In this document: positions 9,998 through 19,134 of the stretch, piece after piece
Numbering within the stretch: position 1 is the first letter of the stretch
Layout of the letters: each line of letters opens with the position of its first letter
Assembly: GCF_018402695.1 (NCBI RefSeq)
Contig: NZ_JAGYIM010000019.1
Span: forward strand, 248,001 to 312,000
DNA: 64,000 nt
Reading direction: 5' to 3'
Origin: Arsukibacterium sp.
Lineage (GTDB): Bacteria; Pseudomonadota; Gammaproteobacteria; Enterobacterales; Alteromonadaceae
Notes under the pieces: model-generated
The model's input: the letters and a program-made list of their open reading frames with translations, nothing else
What the model was told of the DNA's origin: nothing
Databases searched by the model: none
Translations under genes and position numbers: made by a program

Positions 9998-11146
9998 ATG
10001 ATCCCCTACGGCCGTCAGCATATCAGTCAGCAGGATATTGATGCGGTTATCGATGTACTGCAAAGCGACTTTTTAACTCAGGGCCCGGCCGTGCCGGCCT
10101 TTGAGCAGCGGTTGTGTGAACTGACCACAGCAACACAGGCAGTGGCTGTAAACAGTGCGACCTCGGCATTACATATTGGCTGTCTGGCACTGGGCGTTGG
10201 CCCGGGCAGCCGGGTATGGACCTCGCCCGTTAGCTTTGTTGCCTCAGCTAACTGTGCCCGCTATTGTGGTGCCACCGTTGACTTTGTTGATGTAGAGCCT
10301 GACACCGGTAATATGGCTATTGACCAGCTACGACATAAACTGGAGCAGGCTCGCAGCAATGATACCCTTCCCCAAGTCGTGATACCGGTGCATTTAGCCG
10401 GGGCCAGCTGCGATATGCAACAAATACATTATCTGGCAACAGAGTTTGGTTTCAGGGTCATTGAAGATGCATCACACGCGGTCGGGGCAAGTTACCAGGA
10501 TGAACCGGTTGGCTGTTGTCGCTACAGTGATATCACAGTATTTAGTTTTCATCCGGTAAAAATTATTACCACCGCTGAAGGTGGTGCGGCACTGACCAAC
10601 GATAGCCTGCTTGCTGATAAAATGCGCTTGCTCAGAAGCCATGGCATTAGCCGCGACGAGCAGCAAATGACCGAGCCCAGTCATGGCGCCTGGTATTATC
10701 AGCAGTTGCAGCTTGGTTTAAATTACCGGATGACTGACTTACAAGCCGCATTGGGCTTAAGCCAGAGCCAGCGGCTGTTGCCTATCATCCAAAAGCGTCA
10801 GCTGCTGGCAGCTCACTACCAGCGGTTGCTGTCCGCACTGCCTGTTAGGTTGCCGAAACCGGAGGCCTTTAATATCAGCGCCTGGCATTTATATATTATC
10901 CAACTGGACGATAAAACAAAGCGCAAAGCGGTATTTGATGGCCTGCGTGCTGCCGGTATTGGTGTCAATGTGCATTACATTCCAATTCATACCCAGCCAT
11001 ATTATCAGCAACTGGGGTTTGACTGGGGCGACTTCCCTCAGGCGGAAGACTTTTATGAGCGAATTTTAAGCCTGCCGATGTTTCCGGAACTAAGCGGTGA
11101 GCAACAACAATATATTGCTGATACGCTGACAGAGTTACTGGCATGA
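9998..11146 (+). CDS. pseC: PseC, UDP-4-keto sugar aminotransferase
   Basis: This 382-residue PLP-dependent sugar aminotransferase belongs to the DegT/DnrJ/EryC1 family. It makes UDP-4-amino-4,6-dideoxy-N-acetyl-beta-L-altrosamine from the PseB product. The PLP Lys is residue 188 in FSFHPVKIITTAEGG. The N-terminus MIPYGRQHIS and the VNSATSALHI motif are typical of PseC. Its start follows the pseB stop directly. It overlaps pseF by four bases. Confidence 0.95.
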   Translation: MIPYGRQHISQQDIDAVIDVLQSDFLTQGPAVPAFEQRLCELTTATQAVAVNSATSALHIGCLALGVGPGSRVWTSPVSFVASANCARYCGATVDFVDVEPDTGNMAIDQLRHKLEQARSNDTLPQVVIPVHLAGASCDMQQIHYLATEFGFRVIEDASHAVGASYQDEPVGCCRYSDITVFSFHPVKIITTAEGGAALTNDSLLADKMRLLRSHGISRDEQQMTEPSHGAWYYQQLQLGLNYRMTDLQAALGLSQSQRLLPIIQKRQLLAAHYQRLLSALPVRLPKPEAFNISAWHLYIIQLDDKTKRKAVFDGLRAAGIGVNVHYIPIHTQPYYQQLGFDWGDFPQAEDFYERILSLPMFPELSGEQQQYIADTLTELLA

Positions 11147-11841
11147 GAGTAGCTATAATTCCGGCCAGGGGCGGCAGTAAACGTATCCCGCGCAAAAATA
11201 TTAAAGACTTTTGTGGCCAGCCGATGCTGGCTTACCCCATTCAGACCGCACTTGAAAGCGGCTGCTTTGAGCGGGTGCTGGTATCAACAGATGATACCGA
11301 AATTGCTGACGTCGCCCGTCAGTTTGGCGCTGAAGTAGCTGCAACCCGGCCGGCAGCACTGGCCGACGATTATACTGGTACCAGTGCCGTGATTCGTTAC
11401 GAGCTGCAACAGTTGCTGCAACAGGGTTGTGCGATAAGCCATTGTTGCTGTCTTTATGCCACTACTCCGCTACTCAGTGCGACTTTGTTGCTGCAAGCCT
11501 GGCAGCAACTAAATAGTACACCTGACCTTAATTATGTGTTTTCGGCCGCACGTTTCTCCTTCCCGATTCAACGCGCTTTGCTGCAAACCGTCAATGGCAT
11601 TGCACCATTTGACAAGAACAGTATTGGCAAGCGTTCCCAGGATTTGCCCGCCACCTTTCACGATGCCGGCCAGTTTTACTGGGGACGAACTGACGCATGG
11701 CTTGGTAATAAATCGGTGTTTGGCGAGAACAGCAGAATGTGGGTGTTACCGGATCATCTGGTACAGGACATCGACACCCCTGAAGACTGGCATCGAGCTG
11801 AACTCCTGTATAAATTGCTGCAGCAGGAACAGCAGCAGTGA
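11143..11841 (+). CDS. pseF: PseF, pseudaminic acid cytidylyltransferase
   Basis: This 232-residue enzyme activates pseudaminic acid with CTP to CMP-Pse, the sugar donor for flagellin glycosylation. The N-terminal nucleotide-binding signature is IIPARGGSKRIPRKNIK. The conserved region with FDKNSIGKRSQDLP and FHDAGQFYWG is characteristic of PseF rather than NeuA. It overlaps both neighbours by four bases. A second cytidylyltransferase lies at 19134-19814. Confidence 0.95.
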   Translation: MRVAIIPARGGSKRIPRKNIKDFCGQPMLAYPIQTALESGCFERVLVSTDDTEIADVARQFGAEVAATRPAALADDYTGTSAVIRYELQQLLQQGCAISHCCCLYATTPLLSATLLLQAWQQLNSTPDLNYVFSAARFSFPIQRALLQTVNGIAPFDKNSIGKRSQDLPATFHDAGQFYWGRTDAWLGNKSVFGENSRMWVLPDHLVQDIDTPEDWHRAELLYKLLQQEQQQ

Positions 11842-12887
11842 ATATCGCTTTTCGCTGCGACGCTTCTGACGTAATCGGCTCTGGCCATGTGATGCGCTGC
11901 CTGACACTGGCGGACGCATTAGCCGATAGCCTGGCGCAACGTGCTGATATTCATTTTTTGTGTCGGGCCGAGCCAGGCCACCTGGGCGCATTAATTGCGC
12001 AACGGGGTTATAGCGTCAGCCTGCTTAGCGCAGAGTCCACCCTGACCGAAACCAGTGATGCGATTCAATCACTGGCTGCACTTACAGAAGATTATCAGTT
12101 ACTGATTGTTGATCATTACTCGCTGGCTGCACATTATTGCCTGCAGCTGCGCCAACGCTGCCATAAGGTAATGGTGATAGATGACCTTGCCGACCGGTCG
12201 CATGACTGTGATTTGGTATTAGACCAGAACTTGTTGCCAGACGCTGAATCACGCTACACACAACTAGTACCTCAACATTGTAAACAATTGCTGGGCCCGA
12301 GCTACGTGCTGCTGCGCCCGGAGTTCTGTCAGGCACAAAGCACCGACTACCGGCAGCGCAACAATCGGTTATTAGTTTTTTTTGGTGGTGCTGATCCCTT
12401 CAATCTGACTAAAATGGCAGTGGATGCTATCAGCGAGCTAAAGTTTCCCGGATTGACTGCCGATATTGTTATCGGGGCAACACATCCATTGCGCTCAGAG
12501 TTGAAACAACGCTGTGCAGCGCTACCCGGGGTGTCTTTACATGTTCAGTGCGACTATATGGCCCGTTTGATGTACCAGGCGCGACTCATGCTTGGTGCCG
12601 GCGGTGCCAGCCACTGGGAAAGATGCAAATGTGCCCTGCCAGCATTGGTAGTGACTGTGGCGGAAAACCAGCAGGCGACCACAGCCTATTTAGCCAAGCT
12701 TGGCGCTTGCGTGTGGTTGGGTCAGGCTGCTGAGGTGTCAGCCAGTTACTTTGCAGAGCAATTGCGCTATTACCTGACTCAACCCACGCTGTTAACGAGG
12801 ATTAGTAAGCAGGCCGCAACATTAGTGCCCGCCACAGCCGGTACACAAGCGGTTGTCAGTGCAATCAACACATTGGTAAGAGGTTAA
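11838..12887 (+). CDS. pseG: PseG, UDP-sugar hydrolase of the Pse pathway
   Basis: This 349-residue GT-B-fold hydrolase removes UDP from UDP-2,4-diacetamido-2,4,6-trideoxy-beta-L-altropyranose. The N-terminus (FRCDASDVIGSGHVMRCLTLA) has the conserved Asp/Gly/His motif of PseG, and GAGGASHWERC is the C-terminal nucleotide-binding loop. The start is GTG at 11838, overlapping the pseF stop (GTGA). PseH, the step before it, is encoded further on at 15325. Confidence 0.95.
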   Translation: MNIAFRCDASDVIGSGHVMRCLTLADALADSLAQRADIHFLCRAEPGHLGALIAQRGYSVSLLSAESTLTETSDAIQSLAALTEDYQLLIVDHYSLAAHYCLQLRQRCHKVMVIDDLADRSHDCDLVLDQNLLPDAESRYTQLVPQHCKQLLGPSYVLLRPEFCQAQSTDYRQRNNRLLVFFGGADPFNLTKMAVDAISELKFPGLTADIVIGATHPLRSELKQRCAALPGVSLHVQCDYMARLMYQARLMLGAGGASHWERCKCALPALVVTVAENQQATTAYLAKLGACVWLGQAAEVSASYFAEQLRYYLTQPTLLTRISKQAATLVPATAGTQAVVSAINTLVRG

Positions 12888-12889
12888 CT

Positions 12890-13954
12890 ATGTCAGATTT
12901 TTTGCTTGGGAACAGACGTATTGGCCCCGGGCAACCGCCTTTTATTATTGCCGAATTATCAGGCAATCATGATCAGTCACTGGACAAAGCACTGGCGATG
13001 GTCGATGCAGCCGCGGCCTGTGGGGCAGACGCGATTAAAATCCAGACTTATACCGCTGATAGCATGACTCTCGATATCCGGCACGGTGATTTTGTAATTA
13101 ATGATCCAGGCAATCTGTGGCAGGGTCAGTCACTGTATCAGCTTTATCAACTGGCGATGACCCCGTGGGACTGGCACCAAGCGATTTTTGAGCGGGCGCA
13201 GCACCATGGCATGCTGGCTTTCAGCACGCCTTTTGATCTTATGGCCGTCAATTATCTCGAACAGCTTAACGTCCCATGTTACAAAATTGCCTCTTTTGAA
13301 AACAGTGACCATGCGCTGCTGGCAGCGGTGGCAAAAACCGGTAAGCCGGTAATTATGTCAACCGGTATGGCCACCCAAACCGAACTGGCCGAGTCAGTAG
13401 AGGTGCTGCGCGACAATGGCTGCAATGAGCTTATCTTATTAAAGTGCACCAGCCACTACCCTGCTGATCCTGTTGATGCAAACCTGGCTACCATCCCGCA
13501 TTTAGCTGCGCTGTTTGGTTGTCAGGTAGGTTTATCTGATCACACTGCCGGTATCGGTGTGGCGGTAGCCAGTGTTGTGCTGGGGGCGACCGTTATTGAA
13601 AAGCACTTTGTCCTCGACCGCAGCGAGGGTGGCGTTGATGCCGAGTTTTCGCTGGAACCGGCCGAGTTTAGTGCGCTGGTACAAGAGTGCAAACGCGCTG
13701 CAGTGGCATTGGGTAAAGTCACTTATGGCGGTACCTCAAGCGAGCAGGCGTCACGCAAGTACCGCCGCTCCTTGTATATTGCTGAAGATATACAGCAAGG
13801 AGACGTATTTACCGAAACAAACCTGCGCTCAGTGCGCCCGGGATATGGCCTGGCGCCCAAATATCTGCCGCTGTTTTTAGGCAGGCCCGCCAGTCAGCCG
13901 CTGACAAAAGGCACGCCTTTAAGTTGGGATCATTTAACGAAAGGCAATGTGTAG
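12890..13954 (+). CDS. pseI: PseI, pseudaminic acid synthase
   Basis: This 354-residue NeuB-family enzyme condenses the 6-deoxy-AltdiNAc sugar with phosphoenolpyruvate to give pseudaminic acid. The TIM-barrel part has IIAELSGNHDQSLDKA and STGMATQTELAE. It ends in an antifreeze-like SAF domain (about 290-354) with SVRPGYGLAPKYLP. The ATG is two bases after the pseG stop. It is clearly distinct from the second NeuB-type synthase at 19.8-21.2 kb, which carries CBS domains. Confidence 0.95.
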   Translation: MSDFLLGNRRIGPGQPPFIIAELSGNHDQSLDKALAMVDAAAACGADAIKIQTYTADSMTLDIRHGDFVINDPGNLWQGQSLYQLYQLAMTPWDWHQAIFERAQHHGMLAFSTPFDLMAVNYLEQLNVPCYKIASFENSDHALLAAVAKTGKPVIMSTGMATQTELAESVEVLRDNGCNELILLKCTSHYPADPVDANLATIPHLAALFGCQVGLSDHTAGIGVAVASVVLGATVIEKHFVLDRSEGGVDAEFSLEPAEFSALVQECKRAAVALGKVTYGGTSSEQASRKYRRSLYIAEDIQQGDVFTETNLRSVRPGYGLAPKYLPLFLGRPASQPLTKGTPLSWDHLTKGNV

Positions 13955-14657
13955 CGTGACAACGTACCTGGTCGCAACAGTGAAAAGCTGGAATATAGAA
14001 GCTTTTCAAAAATATACCGCTAACTTACCTGGTAACTGGCAGCTGATTACCAGCCGGGATCAACTAACCACTGCCTATTTAGCTGAGTTACAGCCCGCTT
14101 ATATTTTTTTCCCGCACTGGAACTGGAAAGTCCCTACTGACATTACCCGTCGCTACTGTTGCGTATGCTTTCATATGACAGATCTGCCCTTTGGCAGAGG
14201 CGGCAGTCCGTTACAAAATCTTATTTTGCGGGGTTTGACCGCCACTAAACTGACCGCACTACAAATGACAGAGCAACTGGATGCAGGCCCGATTTTTGGC
14301 AAACTATCCTTATCACTGGCCGGCACGGCAACAGACATTTTCCAACGCGCTGCGCCGCTGGTTTACCAGCTGATTAGTCAGATTATTAACCAGCAATTGA
14401 CGCCCCGGTCGCAACAGGGTGAAGTCACCTATTTTGACCGGCGTATACCGGCCCAGAGCCAACTGCCTGATACAGCAAGCGCTGCCCAACTGTATGATTT
14501 CATCCGGATGTTGGACGGTGAAGGTTATCCGCCTGCTTATATTAATGTTGCCGGTTGGCGGCTGGAGTTTACTGCGGCAGAAACTGACAGTGACGGTCAG
14601 TTGACAGCCAAGGTCAGGTTCGTGCCGGTCACAGATACAGATGGAGAAAAGCCGTGA
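13947..14657 (+). CDS. Formyltransferase-fold sugar-modifying protein
   Basis: This 236-residue protein resembles the N-terminal domain of methionyl-tRNA formyltransferase and the sugar N-formyltransferases. It has the active-site segment CFHMTDLPFGRGG (His followed by LPxxRG) and the later Asp in EQLDAGPIF. There is no tRNA-binding C-terminal domain. It probably transfers a formyl group from N10-formyl-THF to an amino group of a sugar intermediate. The neighbouring deacetylase could expose that amine. An alternative function as an acyl-group-modifying enzyme is possible. It overlaps pseI by eight bases and the next gene by four. Confidence 0.75.
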   Translation: MCSVTTYLVATVKSWNIEAFQKYTANLPGNWQLITSRDQLTTAYLAELQPAYIFFPHWNWKVPTDITRRYCCVCFHMTDLPFGRGGSPLQNLILRGLTATKLTALQMTEQLDAGPIFGKLSLSLAGTATDIFQRAAPLVYQLISQIINQQLTPRSQQGEVTYFDRRIPAQSQLPDTASAAQLYDFIRMLDGEGYPPAYINVAGWRLEFTAAETDSDGQLTAKVRFVPVTDTDGEKP

Positions 14658-15328
14658 AAACAGTCGTAGTAGTAGCAGCGCACCCTGACGATGAAGTGCT
14701 GGGCTGTGCCGGTACAATTGCCTTACATAGCGCAGCGGGCGATCAGGTGCATCTGATTTTTATGGCCGATGGTGAAACATCCAGAGCCGGCCAGCAAGCC
14801 GGACTGTCGGCCCGCAGGCAAGCCGCACAGGCCGCAGCCAGCATACTGGAAGTGCAGTCAGTACAGTTTCTGGATTTTGCCGACAACGCTATGGATAGCG
14901 TGCCGTTATTAAAAATCGTCCAGGCGCTGGAAAAGGCCCTGCAGCCACTGCACCCAGAGCTTATTTATACCCATTTTGGTGGCGATTTAAATATTGACCA
15001 CCGCCTGACCTATCAGGCGGTACTGACTGCCTGCCGGCCGCAGCCAAGCCAGAGCGTGCAGAGCATATACTGCTTTGAGGTCCCCAGCAGTACCGAGTGG
15101 GCCGCACAGCAGCAGGCGCCATTCCGTCCCCAATGTTATATTGATATAAGTTCAGTTTTACCCCAAGTTAATGATGCCTTGCGGTGCTATACGGCAGAGC
15201 TCAGACCCTGGCCCCATAGCCGTTCATTGCAGGCTATTAGCCTGCGACAGCAATGGCGTGGCAGTACTGTAGGTTTAACCGCTGCAGAAGCTTTTATGGT
15301 TGAACGTGAAATCAGGCTGGCACTATGA
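14654..15328 (+). CDS. PIG-L/LmbE-family N-deacetylase
   Basis: This 224-residue protein has the metal-binding motif AHPDDE at residues 9-14, and the later segment THFGGDLNIDH carries the distal His. The family removes N-acetyl groups from GlcNAc-type sugars or related conjugates with Zn2+. Lying between the formyltransferase-like gene and pseH with four-base overlaps on both sides, it most likely deacetylates a nonulosonic acid or its UDP-sugar precursor so that another N-acyl group can be installed. The precise substrate is not visible from the sequence. Confidence 0.82.
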   Translation: MKTVVVVAAHPDDEVLGCAGTIALHSAAGDQVHLIFMADGETSRAGQQAGLSARRQAAQAAASILEVQSVQFLDFADNAMDSVPLLKIVQALEKALQPLHPELIYTHFGGDLNIDHRLTYQAVLTACRPQPSQSVQSIYCFEVPSSTEWAAQQQAPFRPQCYIDISSVLPQVNDALRCYTAELRPWPHSRSLQAISLRQQWRGSTVGLTAAEAFMVEREIRLAL

Positions 15329-15921
15329 GCCCTAATTTGAGCAATAAAGTGTATCCGCGCAGTCACTTTACCTTGTTACAGGAAACAGACCTTACCCAAC
15401 TGTGGCACTGGCGTAATCAGGCCAGTATTCGCCAGAATATGCATAACAGCAACGAAATAAGCTGGCAGGAGCATCTGGCCTGGTTTAATCAGCTGCCGCA
15501 TTCTGACAAAGTCTTTTATATTTTCCGCCAGAATCAACGGCCCATTGGCGCACTTTATTTTGATCCTGTCGCTGCGTCCGGTCTGGAGTGGGGTTGCTAT
15601 CTGGGTGAGACTGATGTCTGGCCGGGCAGCGGTTTATTACTGGAAATTGCCGCGCTCGATTATGCCGCCGCCCAGCCAGACATCAGTTTTTTACACGCCG
15701 AGGTGCTATCGTTTAATCAAAGCGTGTTAAACATGCACCGCCTGTTTGGTTATCGACACTGTGCAGATAAACCAGCAAGCTCAGATCCACAGCATACCGG
15801 CCATTGCGTTAAAGTATTTCAGTATAACACTGCAGACTGGCGGGCTCAGCGCAGCCATATTCTGGCAAAATTGCCCAGGCAAATCGCTGCCGCCGCCGAG
15901 TTTATTCACTTTCAGGATTAA
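15325..15921 (+). CDS. pseH: PseH, UDP-4-amino-sugar N-acetyltransferase
   Basis: This 198-residue GNAT-fold enzyme acetylates the 4-amino group of the PseC product with acetyl-CoA. The N-terminus LWHWRNQASIRQNMHNSNEI matches the PseH pattern of WRN...R..M.....I. The acetyl-CoA fold continues through the EVLSFNQSVLNMHRLFGY segment, typical of this GNAT group. It completes the six-enzyme Pse pathway together with pseBCFGI. It overlaps the deacetylase by four bases and is three bases before the ACP gene. Confidence 0.88.
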   Translation: MSPNLSNKVYPRSHFTLLQETDLTQLWHWRNQASIRQNMHNSNEISWQEHLAWFNQLPHSDKVFYIFRQNQRPIGALYFDPVAASGLEWGCYLGETDVWPGSGLLLEIAALDYAAAQPDISFLHAEVLSFNQSVLNMHRLFGYRHCADKPASSDPQHTGHCVKVFQYNTADWRAQRSHILAKLPRQIAAAAEFIHFQD

Positions 15922-15924
15922 TTA

Positions 15925-16196
15925 ATGACCGAAACAGATTTACATCAACAAATCAGACGGTGCCTGCAGCAGGTGGCGCAACTGGCAAATTGTCAGCTTA
16001 CGGAGCCCGTTACCGACGACACGGTGCTATTACAAAGTGGCCTCGACTCGCTGGGCTTGCCATGCTGGTTGCTCAGCTGGATGAAGAACTGGGTTTTGAT
16101 CCCTTCAGCGAAATGGAAATTGCGGTTTATCCACGTACTTTTGCTGATTTTGTCGGGATTTACCAGCAGTATCAGGCAAAGCTCGCAGGAGGCTAA
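15925..16196 (+). CDS. Acyl carrier protein (one frame break near 16057)
   Basis: Restoring one missing base near 16055-16059 (GGC-TTG-GCC) gives a 90-residue acyl carrier protein. The phosphopantetheine Ser42 is in LLQSGLDSLG, and the restored half reads AMLVAQLDEELGFDPF with a later FADFVGIYQQY helix. As read, the first frame runs on to 16248 with unrelated residues. Stand-alone ACPs beside an AMP ligase and a reductase carry an acyl chain for transfer to a small molecule. Here the acceptor is probably a sugar amine. The stop abuts the ligase ATG. Confidence 0.8.
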
Positions 16197-17479
16197 ATGG
16201 CCGCTTGTTTGCTGGAACTCATTCAACAACACCCTGGCGCGGCTATAGCGTTGCAGTATTGCGATCCTGCTGACGGCTCTGTTATCAAGATTAGCTATCA
16301 GCAATTAACTACAGCCGCACAGTTAAAGCGCCAGCAAATCAGTCAGCAGCAACGGTACAATGTCACCTTACCCTATCATCAATTTACCGATTTCATTGTT
16401 GGCCTGCTGGCCTATGATGGTGTTTGTGCCGCCTTATATTTATTGCCAGATCAGCAAATAGAACTGCCTGCTGAGCAAAGCCGCTCAACCCGCCCCGCTG
16501 CCGCGAAACAGTCTGCTGTCGACAGCCGTTGGTATCTGGCGACGTCGGGTACCACCGGCACCCCCAAATGGATAGGACACAGCCTGGCGCAACTTACCAA
16601 AACGGTCAACACAAAAGCTTCCAGCAGCCAACTTTGCTGGGGACTGGTGTATCAACCCTTTCGGTTTGCCGGTTTGCAGGTTGTGCTGCAAAGCTTGTTA
16701 TCGGGCGCCTGCCTTATTGACGCCAGCGACGGCGATATTGAACAGCGGCTTGATATGCTGGTGCAGGCCGGCGTGACGGCGCTGTCTGCGACCCCCTCGT
16801 TATGGCGGCAATTTTTGTTTAGCAGCAAGGTTACTGCATTACATTTACAACAGCTGACCCTGGGTGGTGAAATTGTTGATCAACCATTATTAAACCGGCT
16901 GAAGCAGCTGTTTCCGCAGGCACAACTGCGCCATATCTATGCCTCTACCGAAGCAGGCGTGGCGTTTGCAGTAAGCGATGGCCAGGCCGGCTTCCCGAGG
17001 CGCTACCTGACCAGGGCTATTATGATTTGCAGCTTAAGGTTGATCAGCAACAGCACTTATGGCTGAAAGGGCCAGCAACATTTGCGCCTGAACTGGCAAA
17101 CAGAGTAGATGCGGATGGTTTTCTGAATACCGAGGATTTAGTAGAACTGACTGCGGATCGTGTTTTGTTTCTCGGGCGGGCCAGCGGGGTCATCAATGTG
17201 GGTGGCAACAAAGTCCACCCCGAGCAGGTGGAACAGGTTGTGCTGCAAGTGCCGGGCGTGGCAGCGTGTCGGGTATACGCCAAAAGCAGCAGCATTCTGG
17301 GCCAGCTGGTAATGGCGCAATTGGTTGCAACCCAGGATACTGATATCACTGAGCTGGTTGCCAGGGTGACTCAACACTGTCAGCGGCAGCTGCAACGCCA
17401 CCAGATACCTATTAAATTTCAACTGGTCGCCGCTTTGCCTCTTGCCGGCAGTGGTAAACAAGCAAGGACCTTAGTATGA
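16197..17479 (+). CDS. AMP-dependent acyl-ACP/CoA ligase (one frame break near 16994)
   Basis: ANL-superfamily adenylating enzyme with a short N-domain; the repaired product is 427 residues. The P-loop motif is LATSGTTGTPKW, a later motif is IYASTEAGVAF, the C-terminal domain hinge region reads FLGRASGVINVGGNKVHP, and the catalytic Lys motif GSGKQ is near the end. One missing base in the CCC run at 16992-16995 joins GFPEALPDQGYYDL. It would activate a short acid as acyl-AMP and load it on the ACP encoded just before it. Substrate is unknown. It overlaps the SDR gene by four bases. Confidence 0.8.
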
Positions 17480-18200
17480 CGAAATTAGTCGTAGTCAGTG
17501 GTGCCAGCCGCGGTTTAGGCCTGGCCATTTGCCGCCAGCTATTGCACGCTGGTTATACCGTGCTGGCGCTGGCCAGAAGCCATAGTCAGGAGTTACAACA
17601 GTTGCAACAACAGCACGCTGAGTTGCATTTTATGGCGGCCGATCTGGCTGAGCTGGCCGGGATACCGACGCTGTGCAGTCGCATTGTGAAAACGGTTGGC
17701 CGACCGTACGCGCTAGTCAACAATGCGGCCGTCGGCTACGACGGGGTACTGGCCACCATGCATAACAGTGAAATCAGCAGTTTGCTGAATGTTAACGTGC
17801 AGGCACCAATCTTGCTAAGTAAATACCTGCTCAGGCCGATGTTGCTGAATCAGACCGGCCGCATCGTCAATATTTCGTCAATTATTGCCCGCACCGGCTT
17901 CAATGGCTTAAGCGTATATGCGGCCAGTAAAGCGGCGTTGGAAGGTTTTAGTAAGTCGCTGGCGCGGGAAGTGGGTAAAGCCGGCATCACGGTAAACTGT
18001 GTGGCGCCAGGCTATATGCAAACCGACATGACCCAGAGCTTACAGGGCGATAAGCTTGAGAGTATTAAACGACGCAGCCCGCTCGGCCGGCTGGCAACAC
18101 CGGATGATGCCGCAGGCAGCCGTGCTGTATTTGCTGAGTGAACAGGCTAGCGGCGGTAACCGGTACTGTGCTTACTGTCGATGCCGGAAGTACAGCTTAA
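17476..18200 (+). pseudogene. SDR-family (3-oxoacyl-ACP reductase-like) dehydrogenase, two frame breaks
   Basis: Short-chain dehydrogenase with the NAD(P) motif GASRGLG (9-15), NNAA, the catalytic Ser of NISS and YAASK as Tyr/Lys. It is FabG-like. As read it stops at 18141. Removing one base near 18113 and another near 18155 gives a complete C-terminus (AVLYLLSEQ and then TGTVLTVDAGSTA) to a stop at 18198-18200, about 240 residues. Next to the ACP and ligase it would reduce a 3-ketoacyl-ACP to a 3-hydroxyacyl group; reduction of a sugar ketone is the alternative. The two breaks may be sequencing errors. Confidence 0.75.
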
Positions 18201-18258
18201 TATTGGCAAGGTCTGGCGGCAGTATCTACCCCGCCCAAATTTGAAAAGAGTTAATATT

Positions 18259-19134
18259 ATGGCCAAACTACCAGCGCTAACCATGTTAGAACAAGCGGGT
18301 TTTATTACCCCGGAACACAGCCGTAAACTTGCCGATCGCTGCCGGGATGATAATACCGCAGTTTATACTGATAGTCAGTCTGGCGTGATATTTCTGGATC
18401 CTGAATTTGGCGGAAAATCAGCTGAGTATTATTCCGATAAAGCGGTGCCATCTTCGGCAGCACCCAGAAATGATATGGATTTACTGGATACTGCACGACG
18501 TAGTCAGCTCCTGCAACCTTATATCGCTGGCAAACGTTGGTTAGATTTTGGTTGCGGCCCAGGCTATCAGTTACGCCGTGACAGTGCTGTTAGCAGTAAC
18601 CATCTGGCTATAGAGCTTAATAAAGCTAACCGCGAGCTGCTGCTTAATGATGGTTTCAGGGTCACTAAGGATTTGAATGACATTAATGAATTTGTACCAG
18701 ACGTTATTAGTTTGTTTCATGTGATGGAGCATTTAACTGACCCGCTCGCTATCCTTACGCAACTCAATGCCGCGAGTGCCAGCCAGTCAACTTTGATCGT
18801 CGAAGTGCCGCATGCCAGAGACTGGCTGATTTGTCATGGCCCCAAGGCCTTTCAGGACTTTACCTTTTGGTCTGAACATCTGGTGTTACACACCCGGCAA
18901 ACACTGAGCTTTGTGCTTCAACAAGCTGGCTGGCAAATCCAGCATATCAGCGCCGTACAACGGTACCCGGTGTGGAACCATCTGCAGTGGTGTTTACAGC
19001 ATAAACCTACTGGCGTTAATGCCACGTCACACGATGCCAGCAGTATTGCGTTACACCAGGCTTATGAACATTACCTTGCGGCACGTGATCAGACAGATAC
19101 ATTAGTCGCTATAGCAAAACGGATACCTCAGTGA
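18259..19134 (+). CDS. Class I SAM-dependent methyltransferase
   Basis: This 291-residue protein has the SAM-binding motif I WLDFGCGPGYQ and the post-motif segment ISLFHVMEHLTDP, typical of the Methyltransf_23 group found in sugar clusters. The start chosen is the ATG at 18259, with AAGAG 8 bases upstream; a longer reading from 18181 would begin inside the end of the SDR gene. The probable role is O- or N-methylation of the glycan or its acyl substituent. It overlaps the next gene by the stop/start TGATG. Confidence 0.82.
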   Translation: MAKLPALTMLEQAGFITPEHSRKLADRCRDDNTAVYTDSQSGVIFLDPEFGGKSAEYYSDKAVPSSAAPRNDMDLLDTARRSQLLQPYIAGKRWLDFGCGPGYQLRRDSAVSSNHLAIELNKANRELLLNDGFRVTKDLNDINEFVPDVISLFHVMEHLTDPLAILTQLNAASASQSTLIVEVPHARDWLICHGPKAFQDFTFWSEHLVLHTRQTLSFVLQQAGWQIQHISAVQRYPVWNHLQWCLQHKPTGVNATSHDASSIALHQAYEHYLAARDQTDTLVAIAKRIPQ

